Source: JACVRW01 sp963734025 (GTDB lineage: Bacteria; Actinomycetota; Thermoleophilia; Solirubrobacterales; Thermoleophilaceae). From it: DNA of 64,000 nt. The translations under genes and the position numbers were made by a program. The stretch covers positions 325,032-389,031 of the forward strand of contig CAVTFR010000002.1 of assembly GCA_963734025.1 (NCBI GenBank). Direction: 5' to 3'. The stretch's first letter is position 1. Each line of letters begins with the position of its first letter. Below, in pieces: positions 51,810 to 59,914 of this stretch. The notes beneath the pieces are model-generated. The model was not told where the DNA came from. It worked only from the letters and a program-made list of their open reading frames with translations, and did no database searches.

Positions 51810-52103
51810 GGCTTCAGATCCTCGCACCGGCCGGCGGCTGGAGGACGACCCAGATCAACCACGCGCCACCTTCGGGCGGGCGCGCAGGATGGACGCCTGT
51901 TGCAGAACGTGTCTGTGCTCATGTGCATCAGACCCCACCCGAGTCGCAAAGTCATCGCCACTCCGCCACCAGCGGCATCGAGCGAAGCGTGCCACACGGC
52001 GATCCCCTAACGCACATCGGGAGCTGGCGCGCGCCGGCGTCGTGCCAGTGCACCCATATGGGAGCGAGCTCGAGCATCGTCGCGCGACGGTAGCCTCGGC
52101 GAG

Positions 52104-52841
52104 GTGTTCGACCACGTCGCCATCGCCGTCTCGGACCTCGCCGCGTCCGAGCGCTTCTACCGCACCGTGCTCTCCGTTCTCGGCGTTGAGCCCAGCCACG
52201 CGGACGCCGAGCTCGTCGAGTGGGACGACTGGGACATCGGGCCGACGGACCGCGAGCACCCCGTGACCCGTGGGCTGCACGTCGGCTTCCGCGCGCCGTC
52301 CCGCGAGGCCGTGGACGCGTTCTGGCAGGCCGGGATCGACGCGGGGTACCGCGACGACGGCGCGCCGGGGCGGCGCACGGTCTACGGGCCTGACTACTAC
52401 GGCGGGTTTCTGCTCGACCCGGACGGCAACAGCGCGGAGGCGGTTCACACGCAACGCGACGACCCGGTGCCCGACGGCAGCGTCGACCACCTCTGGATCC
52501 GCGTTCGTGACCCCGCCGCGTCCAAGCGCTTCTACACGACGATCGCCCCGTACGCCGGGCTGGGGCTGGGCGTGGACGAGCCAGACCACGTGCACTTCAA
52601 GGGCGCCGGCCACAGCTTCTCGCTGATCGACGACGAGCGGCCGCTCACGGAGCACGTCCACGTCGCCTTCCCGGCGCAGCACGACGCGACCGTGCGCGCG
52701 TTCCACGCCGCCGCGCTCGCCGCGGGCTACGAGGACCACGGGGCTCCCGGCGAACGCGCCGTCTACCACCCGGGCTACTACGGCGCCTTCGTCCTGGACC
52801 CCGACGGGCACAACGTCGAGGTGGTCAACCACAACCGCTGA
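52104..52841 (+). CDS. VOC family protein with two glyoxalase-like domains
   Basis: 245 residues from GTG 52104. Two tandem VOC modules are evident. The first runs from FDHVAIAVSDLAASERFYRT to YGGFLLDPDGNSAEAVH. The second runs from VDHLWIRVRDPAASKRFYTT to YGAFVLDPDGHNVEVV. Each has the His at the start and the Glu at the end that bind metal. The duplication inside one gene gives the four-module fold of extradiol or glyoxalase enzymes. Substrate unknown. Confidence 0.88.
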   Translation: MFDHVAIAVSDLAASERFYRTVLSVLGVEPSHADAELVEWDDWDIGPTDREHPVTRGLHVGFRAPSREAVDAFWQAGIDAGYRDDGAPGRRTVYGPDYYGGFLLDPDGNSAEAVHTQRDDPVPDGSVDHLWIRVRDPAASKRFYTTIAPYAGLGLGVDEPDHVHFKGAGHSFSLIDDERPLTEHVHVAFPAQHDATVRAFHAAALAAGYEDHGAPGERAVYHPGYYGAFVLDPDGHNVEVVNHNR

Positions 52842-52908
52842 GCCATCGCGGACGACGCCGCACGCCAGTTCTCGCCGGAGGCGCTCGCCACGCTGGAGGC
52901 GGAACTCC

Positions 52909-53092
52909 GCCAGACGCACCCCCGGATTGGCTAGCGGCGTCGCCGGGCCGTGATCAGCCAGGAACGCGCGTCGGGGACCACGCCGCGCTCGTCGTTGTAG
53001 TGCGCCGCGAGCGTCTCGCGCAGGCGCTCGAGGGTACGAGCCGCGCCTGCTGATGCGGGATTCCGTGCTGTGAAGCGGAGGGGGAGGGATTC
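52909..53092. repeat. 184-bp direct repeat, left copy
   Basis: Identical to 63736-63919 at 181 of 184 positions, same orientation. The right edge is the last 16-17 nt of tRNA-Ser (GGAGGGGGAGGGATTC on the plus strand). The rest is the flank downstream of that tRNA, including a short coding-like tail on the minus strand. Confidence 0.9.
52931..53038 (-). pseudogene. C-terminal tail of a SAM-methyltransferase-like gene, left copy
   Basis: About 35 codons (RLRETLAAHYNDERGV, then DARSWLITARRRR and stop) resemble the last strand of class I methyltransferases. There is no upstream part; the frame enters the tRNA-like sequence. A second copy is at 63758-63865. Confidence 0.4.
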
Positions 53093-53618
53093 CGTCAGCA
53101 GCGCGCGGATCTCTCTCGATCGCTTCGATGAGTCCCATCGCGACGGCTTCGCGGTCCAGCCGGACAATGGCGGAGCTGGGTCAGCAGGACGACCGCGGGG
53201 TGTCTGCGATGAGGCCGCCATCGCAGCCCTGCCATTGATCGTTGAGTTCACCGACGAGGTCTTCGCGCTCTACGAGTCCTGACCCTCGGATCACGCGAGA
53301 GGATCACACGAGACTCGGCGGCGAACAGACGCTCAGTGCAGCGCATAGTGCAGCGCACCCCCGTCTCAGGTCCCGCAAACCCGCCTCCAAATGGGAATCG
53401 CATCCCAATACACGAGCCTCTCGAAAACCGTTGTGGGCCTTACGGTCCACCGAGGGTTCGCACTCCGGCCTCGAGTTGCCCTTCGCGCGAAATGCAGGAT
53501 CGGCGCTCCGGCCGGCGTGACGGACATTGAGGGTCCGTCGAAGTCCTCGATGCTCCCATGGAATGTCATGAAGGAGGGCCTCCCTCAGACACAGCGAGCG
53601 ACGCCAGGCTTCGTGCGC
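53093..53618. other. island-edge region with remnants
   Basis: Beyond the repeat there is only a coding-like tail on the plus strand (AALPLIVEFTDEVFALYES, stop 53282) without a start, and the tRNA-Ser fragment at 53419-53460. No complete gene is seen. Confidence 0.5.
53419..53460 (+). repeat. tRNA-Ser internal fragment, opposite orientation
   Basis: 42 nt identical to the anticodon-loop to T-loop part of the tRNA-Ser at 63903-63991, but on the plus strand. The 5' acceptor, D-arm and 3' end are missing, so it cannot be a working tRNA. Confidence 0.8.
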
Positions 53619-55526
53619 TCAGCCGACGACCTCCTTCATGCCCTCTGCGACGATGAGCCGCTCGGCGGCCTCAACCAGAGCGAGGTGCGAGAAGGCCTGC
53701 GGGAAGTTCCCGAGGTGTCTGCCGGTCTCGGCGTCGAACTCCTCGGCATACAGCCCCAGCGGGGAGGCGGCGTTCACGAGGCGCTCCATCAGATGTCTTG
53801 CCCGTTGCGGCTCGCCGATGATCGCCAGCGCCGATACGAGCCAGAAGGAGCAGATGAGAAAGCTCCCCTCCTTGCCGGATAGTCCGTCGTCGGTCTGTTC
53901 GGTGCGGTAGCGCAGCACGTAGCCCTGTTCGCTCAGCTCGTCTTCGACGGCCAGGACGGTGGCACGCAGTCGTGCGTCGTCGGGCGGCAGGAACCCGAAA
54001 ATCCCCGCAAGCAGCGTGGAGGCGTCGAGCGCGTCGGTGTCGTAGTGCTGGCGCAGCACGCCGCGACTGTCGACCCCGTGCTCGAGGATGTCCGACTTGA
54101 TCTCCGCGGCAGTCTGCGCCCAGCTGGCCGAGAGCGCAGCTTCTCCGCGAATGTTCGCGAGACGCATTGCGCGATCGAGCGCGACCCAGCACATCAGCTT
54201 CGATGAGACATAGTGCTGCGGCTCGCCGCGCGCCTCCCAGATGCCCTGGTCCGGTTGACGCCACACCGCTGTCGCGCACTCGACCTGCGCCTGCACGAGC
54301 GGCCACAGGCGGCCCGGAATGCGCTGGCTTCGGAGGCTGTGGAGCAGGACGGAGTCGAGGGCGGCACCGAAGACGTCGTTCTGCCGCTGGTCGAAGGCGC
54401 CGTTGCCGATCCGGACGGGCTGTGCGCCGCCGTAGCCGGATAGGTCCTCGCGCACCGACTCGGTCAGATCGCGGCGACCGTCGATCCCGTACATGATCTG
54501 GAGGCCGCCGTCGTCGTTGCGTTCGAGGTCGGCCATGAACTGCATGAACTCGTCGGCCTCCCAATCCAGGAGCAGGAAGTGCAGCGCACGTAGAAGGAAG
54601 GTCGAGTCGCGGAGCCAGGTGTAGCGGTAGTCCCAGTTCCGCTCGCCGGCGGGTGTCTCGGGCAGCGACGTGGTGAGCGCCGCGACCGTCGCCCCGGTCG
54701 GCATGTACGTGAGGCCCTTGATCGTCAGCGCCGACCGCTGGATCATCGGGCCGAGCTCGTGGTCAGGGATCGCCGCGCGGGCGAGCCAGTCGCGCCAGAA
54801 GCGCGTGGTCGCGTCGAGCTGATCGGCGGCCTCGTCGGCGGTGGTCGGGACGAGCGCTTCGTCGCTCCAGGCTAGTGCGCAGTAGACCGTCTCGCCGGCG
54901 CGCAGGACGTGGCGGGCCCGAGCCCGGCCAGCCTCGATGCCGACGAGCATGTCGGTCTGGAGCCGGAGTGCCTGGTCGCCGCCGGTCGCGTCCGCTCGAT
55001 GTCTATCGGGGCTCAGCGTCCACCCGCCGGGAACGCGCCCATAGTCGAACGCGGGCTCGCACACGAGATCGATCTCCACACTGCCGTCGATGCATTTGGC
55101 GGTCCGCACGAGCGCGTGATCGGCGTCCTCGTCGGATGGCGGTCTCGTGTGCGGTGTAGTCGTGTCCTCGCCACGGCGGGGTCCCATCGCGAGCCCGTCG
55201 CGGACGACCACCCAGCCCGTCGGGGTCTTCCAGGAAGTGACAAGTGTGTTGGTCCCGGGCTCATAGATCCTGTCGCTGGGGACGTTGATCCCGAACGGGG
55301 CGAACCTGAAGCCGCCCGCGCCGCGGTCGAGCAGGGCACCGAACACGCTCGGCGAGTCGAACCGGGGGACGCACAGCCAGTCGACCGTGCCATCCGGGGC
55401 CACGAGCGCGCCCGTGTGGCAGTTGGACAGGAAGCCATAGTTGGCGATCGGGGTGAACGGGGAAGGCGCTGCCGCGGTATCCGGTACCGAGGCGTCGGCG
55501 TGGGGGTTGTCCACCGTGTTGTTCAC
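53619..55526 (-). CDS. glycoside hydrolase family 15 protein (glucoamylase/trehalase type)
   Basis: 635 residues from GTG 55526. The N-terminal beta domain has ANYGFLSNCHTGALVAPDGT and DWLCVPRFDSPSVF. The alpha/alpha barrel has GERNWDYRYTWLRDSTF, then GIWEARGEPQHYVSSKLMCW with the catalytic-region Glu, then KEGSFLICSFWLVSAL. It matches the GH15 branch that includes mycobacterial trehalases, so trehalose or starch-like alpha-glucans are likely substrates. No signal peptide, so it is cytoplasmic. The GTG overlaps the stop of a 38-aa ORF that carries the shared 30-bp element upstream. Confidence 0.92.
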   Translation of the reverse strand: MNNTVDNPHADASVPDTAAAPSPFTPIANYGFLSNCHTGALVAPDGTVDWLCVPRFDSPSVFGALLDRGAGGFRFAPFGINVPSDRIYEPGTNTLVTSWKTPTGWVVVRDGLAMGPRRGEDTTTPHTRPPSDEDADHALVRTAKCIDGSVEIDLVCEPAFDYGRVPGGWTLSPDRHRADATGGDQALRLQTDMLVGIEAGRARARHVLRAGETVYCALAWSDEALVPTTADEAADQLDATTRFWRDWLARAAIPDHELGPMIQRSALTIKGLTYMPTGATVAALTTSLPETPAGERNWDYRYTWLRDSTFLLRALHFLLLDWEADEFMQFMADLERNDDGGLQIMYGIDGRRDLTESVREDLSGYGGAQPVRIGNGAFDQRQNDVFGAALDSVLLHSLRSQRIPGRLWPLVQAQVECATAVWRQPDQGIWEARGEPQHYVSSKLMCWVALDRAMRLANIRGEAALSASWAQTAAEIKSDILEHGVDSRGVLRQHYDTDALDASTLLAGIFGFLPPDDARLRATVLAVEDELSEQGYVLRYRTEQTDDGLSGKEGSFLICSFWLVSALAIIGEPQRARHLMERLVNAASPLGLYAEEFDAETGRHLGNFPQAFSHLALVEAAERLIVAEGMKEVVG

Positions 55527-55639
55527 TCCGCGTAACCCCTCTCCGCGATGCGATCGGTGAGCCACTCGATCAGCCGCCTGGGCGAGTCGTACGTGATCCG
55601 CGCAACGGCCAGCGGTGCCGTGGTTGTTGCCGTATCCAT
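55523..55639 (-). CDS. 38-aa leader-like small protein upstream of GH15
   Basis: ATG 55639 opens a short frame (MDTATTTAPLAVARITYD, then RRLIEWLTDRIAERGYAE) with good codon use. Its TGA overlaps the GH15 GTG (GTGA). The second half looks like an amphipathic helix. The 30-bp element ends 24 bp before its ATG, so this ORF is probably the first gene of the GH15 operon and couples its translation. Confidence 0.55.
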   Translation of the reverse strand: MDTATTTAPLAVARITYDSPRRLIEWLTDRIAERGYAE

Positions 55640-55663
55640 GTCCGCAGTATGAGCGCGAGCTGG

Positions 55664-55693
55664 GTGAGCGGTCGTCACACATCTCATGTGATT
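55664..55693 (-). promoter_or_regulatory. LAL-regulon element, copy 1 (38-aa ORF/GH15)
   Basis: Minus strand: AATCACATGAGATGTGTGA then CGACCGCTCAC. Half-sites TCAC-N9-GTGA-N7-TCAC. It ends 24 bp before ATG 55639. Confidence 0.7.
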
Positions 55694-55740
55694 CCGTCCG
55701 CTTCCTGCATCTACCTCCACAGCGAGGTGGGAGCTCATCG

Positions 55741-56118
55741 TCATCCCAGGCTCTGCGCGCCGAAGCGCTCGATGGCGACGAACAGGGTGAGGGCGAGGAG
55801 GACGATCGGCACGGCGAGGCGGTCGGTCTCGCCCATGCGGACGTGCGTGACGATCGCCCCGATCATGGTCAGCGCGAGACCCACCGCTGCGAGCGGAGTG
55901 AGAAGCGGCGCGACGCCCAATGCGCCCGGCAGGACCAAGCCGAGCGCGCCCAGCACCTCGAGGAGGCCGACGGTGCGGAACTCCACATCGGTCACGTCGG
56001 CGGCCCAGCCCATCGGGCCCGCCGCGAGCTGTGCGCGCGGCTGCGTGAGCTTGGTCAAGCCGGTGGCGAAAAAGATTGCTGCGAGGAGCAGCTGTGTTGT
56101 CCATAGTGCGGTTTCCAT
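55741..56118 (-). CDS. DoxX family membrane protein
   Basis: 125 residues with four hydrophobic helices: LLLAAIFFATGLTKLTQP at the start, VGLLEVLGALGLVLPGALG, VGLALTMIGAIVTHVRMGE and a final LLALTLFVAI. This is the standard DoxX-like layout. Members take part in quinone- or thiol-linked redox processes in the membrane; the exact role here is open. Copy 2 of the shared element ends 25 bp before the ATG. Confidence 0.88.
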   Translation of the reverse strand: METALWTTQLLLAAIFFATGLTKLTQPRAQLAAGPMGWAADVTDVEFRTVGLLEVLGALGLVLPGALGVAPLLTPLAAVGLALTMIGAIVTHVRMGETDRLAVPIVLLALTLFVAIERFGAQSLG

Positions 56119-56143
56119 GGCCTGGACGATCGGTGCGGGCCGG

Positions 56144-56173
56144 ACGACTTGTCATCACATGCTTTGCGTGATC
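56144..56173 (-). promoter_or_regulatory. LAL-regulon element, copy 2 (DoxX)
   Basis: Minus strand: GATCACGCAAAGCATGTGA then TGACAAGTCGT. The palindromic TCAC-N9-GTGA part is kept; the third half-site has diverged. Confidence 0.65.
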
Positions 56174-56183
56174 GTCGCGCGGG

Positions 56184-57038
56184 TCATCGGCTGATCGGGA
56201 TGCGGACGCGCAGCGCTCTCGGCCGCACGCTGAAGTGAATGGTGGGCTCGAGCTGAATCGCCTCTCCGTCCACGCCCGCGGCAACTGCGTCGCCGGCGGT
56301 CACGTCCAGGGAGCGCGCGGTCCATCCGCGGCCGGGAGGCCCGGGGGGACCGCCCGGCCTGTACAGAACGAGGACTCCGAGCCGGCCGCTGTCGAGCGCC
56401 GGGCGAAGTCCGCCCCTGCGCCGACGGCGGCGCGGGTAGGGGTTGTTCGACACCAGGACGACGGCGGGGTTGGTCTGGACGACACCGTGGTCGTCGACAA
56501 GGCGCACGCCGGGCAGTTCGGCGCTCGGACCCAGCACCTCGGCCGCGGTCTCGAAGAGCGTGCGCGCCTTCGCATCGCGATAGCTCTCCCGCTGCACGGC
56601 CGCCCCGTACACCCCGAGCGACACATTGTTGAGAAACGGGCGCCCGTTCACGTCGCCGAGGTCGATGGACCCCTCGAGCGCATCGGTGAACGCGTCGAGC
56701 GCCCCGACGAGGTGATTCGGGTCCAGGCCCAGGTCGCGGGCGAAGTGGTTCCGGGTCCCGGCAGGAACGCATATGAACGGGACCCCATGGGCGGTTGCGG
56801 CGGCCGCCACGACCGAAAGCGACCCGTCTCCGCCCGCCATGCCGAGCACGTCGGCCCCACCCGCTGCAGCCTCGCCTGCGAGGGCGCTGAGGTCATCGCC
56901 CGGCCCCAGGACGATAGGCTCGATCCCCCGTTCACGAGCCGCCTCGACAAGCCCGGCCCGTCCAGCCCGGCCGCCGCCGGAGTTCGGATTGATGAACAGC
57001 ACGGGCTGCCGCGAGGCGTCAGCGCGGGCCCATCCCAC
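56184..57038 (-). CDS. diacylglycerol kinase family lipid kinase
   Basis: 284 residues from GTG 57038. FINPNSGGGRAGRAGLVEAA at the start, the GMAGGDGSLSVVAAAA nucleotide motif (GGDGS, 69-73), and GTRNHFARDLGLD are typical of DgkB/YegS-type kinases. The C-terminal beta domain ends in DGEAIQLEPTIHFSV. It phosphorylates diacylglycerol or a similar lipid. It is back to back with the PAP2 phosphatase gene, only 9 bp between the start codons, so kinase and phosphatase must share control sequence. Confidence 0.9.
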   Translation of the reverse strand: MGWARADASRQPVLFINPNSGGGRAGRAGLVEAARERGIEPIVLGPGDDLSALAGEAAAGGADVLGMAGGDGSLSVVAAAATAHGVPFICVPAGTRNHFARDLGLDPNHLVGALDAFTDALEGSIDLGDVNGRPFLNNVSLGVYGAAVQRESYRDAKARTLFETAAEVLGPSAELPGVRLVDDHGVVQTNPAVVLVSNNPYPRRRRRRGGLRPALDSGRLGVLVLYRPGGPPGPPGRGWTARSLDVTAGDAVAAGVDGEAIQLEPTIHFSVRPRALRVRIPISR

Positions 57039-57047
57039 CGGGAGGTC

Positions 57048-57641
57048 ATGACGCGCCCGGCCGACAGCCACGCTGCGCTCCGCCCGCCCGCCTGGGCCGT
57101 TGAGCTCGACAGGCTCGACGCGGCGGTCTACGCGGCGATCGCGGCCACGCCGACGCCGGCCATGGACGTGGCGCTCCGCCGGCTCTCCCGGGCCGCGAAC
57201 CAATCGCGCCTGTGGCTCGGCTGCTCCGTCCTGCTCGCCGCATGCGGCGGCGAGCGCGGCCGGCGCGCCGCGGAGAACGGCCTGGCTTCCATCGCCCTCA
57301 CGTCGGCCGTCGTGAACCTGGTGCTGAAGCCGCTCGGCAACCGGCGCCGGCCCGACAGGCAGGTGTACGACCTCCCGGTCACCCGCCAGGTCGCAATGCC
57401 GCGCTCCACGTCCTGGCCCTCGGGCCATTCCGCGTCCGCCTTCGCCTTCGCCAGCGGTGTCGGTGCCGCGTGGCCGCAGGCCGGGATCCCGCTGAGCGTC
57501 GTTGCGTCGCTGGTCGCCTACTCGCGTGTCCACACTGGCGTGCATTACCCGTCCGACACGATCGCAGGAACGGCCAGCGGCGTGGCGCTGGCGCCCGTGG
57601 CGGTAGCCGCCCTGGAGCGGCGACGCTCGGCGCGTGGTTGA
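57048..57641 (+). CDS. PAP2 family phosphatase
   Basis: 197 residues from ATG 57048, with GGGAGG just upstream. The three PAP2 motifs are present: KPLGNRRRP (94-102), PSGHSAS (124-130) and SRVHTGVHYPSD (159-170), including the catalytic His. Hydrophobic helices flank them. It dephosphorylates lipid phosphates such as phosphatidic acid or undecaprenyl-PP. Paired with the divergent lipid kinase. Confidence 0.9.
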   Translation: MTRPADSHAALRPPAWAVELDRLDAAVYAAIAATPTPAMDVALRRLSRAANQSRLWLGCSVLLAACGGERGRRAAENGLASIALTSAVVNLVLKPLGNRRRPDRQVYDLPVTRQVAMPRSTSWPSGHSASAFAFASGVGAAWPQAGIPLSVVASLVAYSRVHTGVHYPSDTIAGTASGVALAPVAVAALERRRSARG

Positions 57642-57673
57642 CGTACAAGGCTCGACCGGCGCTCTCACTCGCG

Positions 57674-57703
57674 AATCGTCAGAAGTGTGTGACGACCGCT
57701 CAC
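57674..57703 (+). promoter_or_regulatory. LAL-regulon element, copy 3 (KUP remnant/AI-2E)
   Basis: Plus strand: AATCGTCAGAAGTGTGTGA then CGACCGCTCAC. It ends 24 bp before the ATG at 57728, the same spacing as copy 1. The left half-site is changed (TCGT). Confidence 0.65.
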
Positions 57704-57727
57704 TCGCGCAGCGGGGACCCTCGTCCG

Positions 57728-57907
57728 ATGACGCCCCCCGCGACCTACTCCCTCTCGCGCATCACGATCCGCGTGACCGACGCCGCCGGAATGCATCGCT
57801 GCCGCAAGCGGCTGTTCGTCGCCGTCGCGCGCAACGCGGCCAGTCCGGTCGACTTTCGGCTGCCTCACAAGCGACCGATCACGATGGGCTGGCAGGTACC
57901 GCTATGA
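57728..57907 (+). pseudogene. KUP potassium transporter C-terminal remnant (59 aa)
   Basis: The 59 codons (YSLSRITIRVTDAAGMHR, then KRLFVAVARNAASPVDF and an ending near TMGWQVPL) resemble the last part of KUP-type K+ uptake proteins. The membrane part is absent. The frame still has an ATG with the element 24 bp upstream, and its TGA overlaps the AI-2E start (ATGA). It may now act only as a leader. Confidence 0.6.
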
Positions 57908-58983
57908 GCGACACCGGGCGCCCCGATGTCGTGGTGTCGATATCGATCCGGACGCTGCTCTTGGCCGCCGGCATCGTCGCGCTCGCCGGAGCGCTGGCGT
58001 CGATCGGGAGCGCGCTGCTGATCATCTTCGTGTCCTTCTTCAGCGTCGCCGTCCTTTCGCCGGTGGCCACGGCGATGGAGCGGCGCCTGCGCTGGAGCAG
58101 GGCGCTGTGCTCGACGGTGCTCGTCCTGGGGATAGTCGTCGCCCTCGCCGTCGTCGTACTGGTGCTCGCGCAGGCGGTCAGCGACGCGGTGCGCGGGTTC
58201 AGCCACGACCTGCCGCAGATCGTGGATGACGTGAGGCACAGCGATGTGGGGGGCTTCGTCAACGGTGGCAGCGGCTCACTCGACAAGTTGAGGGAGCACG
58301 CGACCGACATCACCAGGGGCGTGGCCACGGTCTCGGGCGGCGTCGCCGATGTCGGGGTGTCGGCCTTCGGGGCGGTGACGCTGTTCTTCTCGGTCATCTT
58401 CCTGACGCTGTTCGGCCTGATCGACGAGCCGCGCGTACGCGACTGGATCGGGGGCCTGATGTACCGCGACAACCGGGAGCGCTACCTGGACGTGACGAAT
58501 CGAATCGTCAACACGACCTCGCGCTACATGCTCGGCAACCTCGCCATCTCGGTGATCTGCGGGACCGTTTACGGCGTCACCGCGGTCATTCTCGATCTGC
58601 CGTACCCGCTCGCCCTGGCGCTGATCGCGGGGCTCCTAGACCTCATCCCCACGGTCGGGGCGACGATCGCCGGCATCATCATCGGGGTCATCGCCCTGTC
58701 GGTCAGCGTCGAGGCGCTGGTCGTCTTCGCGATCGTGATGCTGGTCTACCAGCAGATCGAGAACTACGTCCTGCAGCCGACGATCATCGGGAGGGCCGCC
58801 CGCGTGTCGGGCTTCACCGTGCTCGTCAGCGTGCTGGCGTTCGGAGCGCTGTTCGGCTTCATAGGGGCGATCATCGGCGTGCCGATCGCAGCGGCGCTCC
58901 AGATTCTCGTCGAGGAGTTCACCGCGGCCAGGAGGGCTCGCGTCGCGGCCGCCGACCTCGCTGAACAGCAGCAGCCGGCCTGA
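57904..58983 (+). CDS. AI-2E family transporter (PerM-like)
   Basis: 359 residues from ATG 57904. Hydrophobic helices lie at about 16-55 and 65-90. A long middle loop with LPQIVDDVRHSDVGGFVNGG and a group of C-terminal helices follow. YPLALALIAGLLDLIPTVG and VYQQIENYVLQPTIIG are the family hallmarks. Members export or exchange small solutes; some act as Na+/H+ or osmotic transporters. It is coupled to the KUP remnant. Confidence 0.92.
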   Translation: MSDTGRPDVVVSISIRTLLLAAGIVALAGALASIGSALLIIFVSFFSVAVLSPVATAMERRLRWSRALCSTVLVLGIVVALAVVVLVLAQAVSDAVRGFSHDLPQIVDDVRHSDVGGFVNGGSGSLDKLREHATDITRGVATVSGGVADVGVSAFGAVTLFFSVIFLTLFGLIDEPRVRDWIGGLMYRDNRERYLDVTNRIVNTTSRYMLGNLAISVICGTVYGVTAVILDLPYPLALALIAGLLDLIPTVGATIAGIIIGVIALSVSVEALVVFAIVMLVYQQIENYVLQPTIIGRAARVSGFTVLVSVLAFGALFGFIGAIIGVPIAAALQILVEEFTAARRARVAAADLAEQQQPA

Positions 58984-58991
58984 CTGCCCTC

Positions 58992-59021
58992 AATCACGCA
59001 AAGCGTGTGACGACGGCTCAC
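58992..59021 (+). promoter_or_regulatory. LAL-regulon element, copy 4 (HdeD)
   Basis: Plus strand: AATCACGCAAAGCGTGTGA then CGACGGCTCAC. It begins 8 bp after the AI-2E stop and ends 53 bp before GTG 59075. Confidence 0.7.
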
Positions 59022-59074
59022 ACACGTGGCCCGGATCATCGGTCGCGACAACAAACCACACCCTGGAGGTAATC

Positions 59075-59671
59075 GTGAGCGAACACGCTGCAACACCACA
59101 ATTCGCAACACCTTCCATCCCGTCGCCGCGCGAAGCGGTGCGCAAAGCCACCGGCTACTGGTGGGTCCTGCTGACCGCCGGAATCGCATGGGTCGCCGTC
59201 GCGCTGGTCATTCTTCAGTTCGACCAGGCGTCCGTGACCACCGTCGGCATCCTCGTCGGGTTCATGTTCCTGGCCCTCGGCATCGAGAACATCGCGCTCT
59301 CGACGCTGGACGTGCCGATGCGCTGGGTCTGGGCGCTGTTCGGCGGGCTGTTCACCGTTTCAGCCATTGTCTGCTTCGCCAACCCGGAGGACACCTTCGC
59401 CGGCCTGGCCGACATCCTCGGCTTTCTGTTCCTGATCGTCGGCGTCTGGTGGATGATTCGCGCCTTTCTCGAGCGCGCGATCAACCCGCTCTGGTGGCTG
59501 GGGCTGATCTCGGGGATCCTCATGACCGCGCTCGCCTTCTGGACCTCGGGCCAGTTCTTCATCCACAAGGCGTACGTGCTCCTGGTCTTTGCCGGTATCT
59601 GGGCGTTGATGCAGGGCATCACGAACATCGTGCGGGCATTCCAGATCCGCGCGCTGCGCGAGGAGCTCTGA
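59075..59671 (+). CDS. HdeD/DUF308 family membrane protein
   Basis: 198 residues from GTG 59075, with TGGAGG upstream. Six hydrophobic helices in three hairpins, including WWVLLTAGIAWVAVALVIL, then GILVGFMFLALGIENIAL, then LGFLFLIVGVWWMIRAF. HdeD proteins are linked to acid and envelope stress. The amphi-Trp gene follows after 12 bp, so both are read from the element at 58992. Confidence 0.9.
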   Translation: MSEHAATPQFATPSIPSPREAVRKATGYWWVLLTAGIAWVAVALVILQFDQASVTTVGILVGFMFLALGIENIALSTLDVPMRWVWALFGGLFTVSAIVCFANPEDTFAGLADILGFLFLIVGVWWMIRAFLERAINPLWWLGLISGILMTALAFWTSGQFFIHKAYVLLVFAGIWALMQGITNIVRAFQIRALREEL

Positions 59672-59683
59672 GGGAGCTCACCC

Positions 59684-59911
59684 GTGCCGGAGTTCAAGCA
59701 AGACGAACGGCTGTCGCGCCAGCAGGCCGCTGAGCGGCTGATCGACATCGCGTACGCACTGACCGCCGGCGGCCCGCTCGAGTTGATCGCAGCGGGCCGC
59801 CGGGTCACGGTCCCGGTCGAGAAGGAGCTGCGTTTGGAGCGGTGCCTGAGGTCGAACGGCGACCGGGTGGAGCTCGAGCTCGAGCTGAGCTGGTCGGCCG
59901 CCGATGGGTGA
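59684..59911 (+). CDS. amphi-Trp domain protein
   Basis: 75 residues from GTG 59684. It has the small amphi-Trp pattern (KQDERLSRQQAAERLIDIAYALT, split by turns; then VPVEKELRLERCLRSNGD and VELELELSW). The domain is thought to bind membranes or a partner in stress loci; no enzyme role. It is 12 bp after HdeD. Confidence 0.85.
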   Translation: MPEFKQDERLSRQQAAERLIDIAYALTAGGPLELIAAGRRVTVPVEKELRLERCLRSNGDRVELELELSWSAADG

Positions 59912-59914
59912 CCC

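Noticed and set aside
56235..57641. 468-codon plus-strand frame
   Set aside because: Its first half is antisense to the lipid kinase; only the part from ATG 57048 is a real gene (PAP2).
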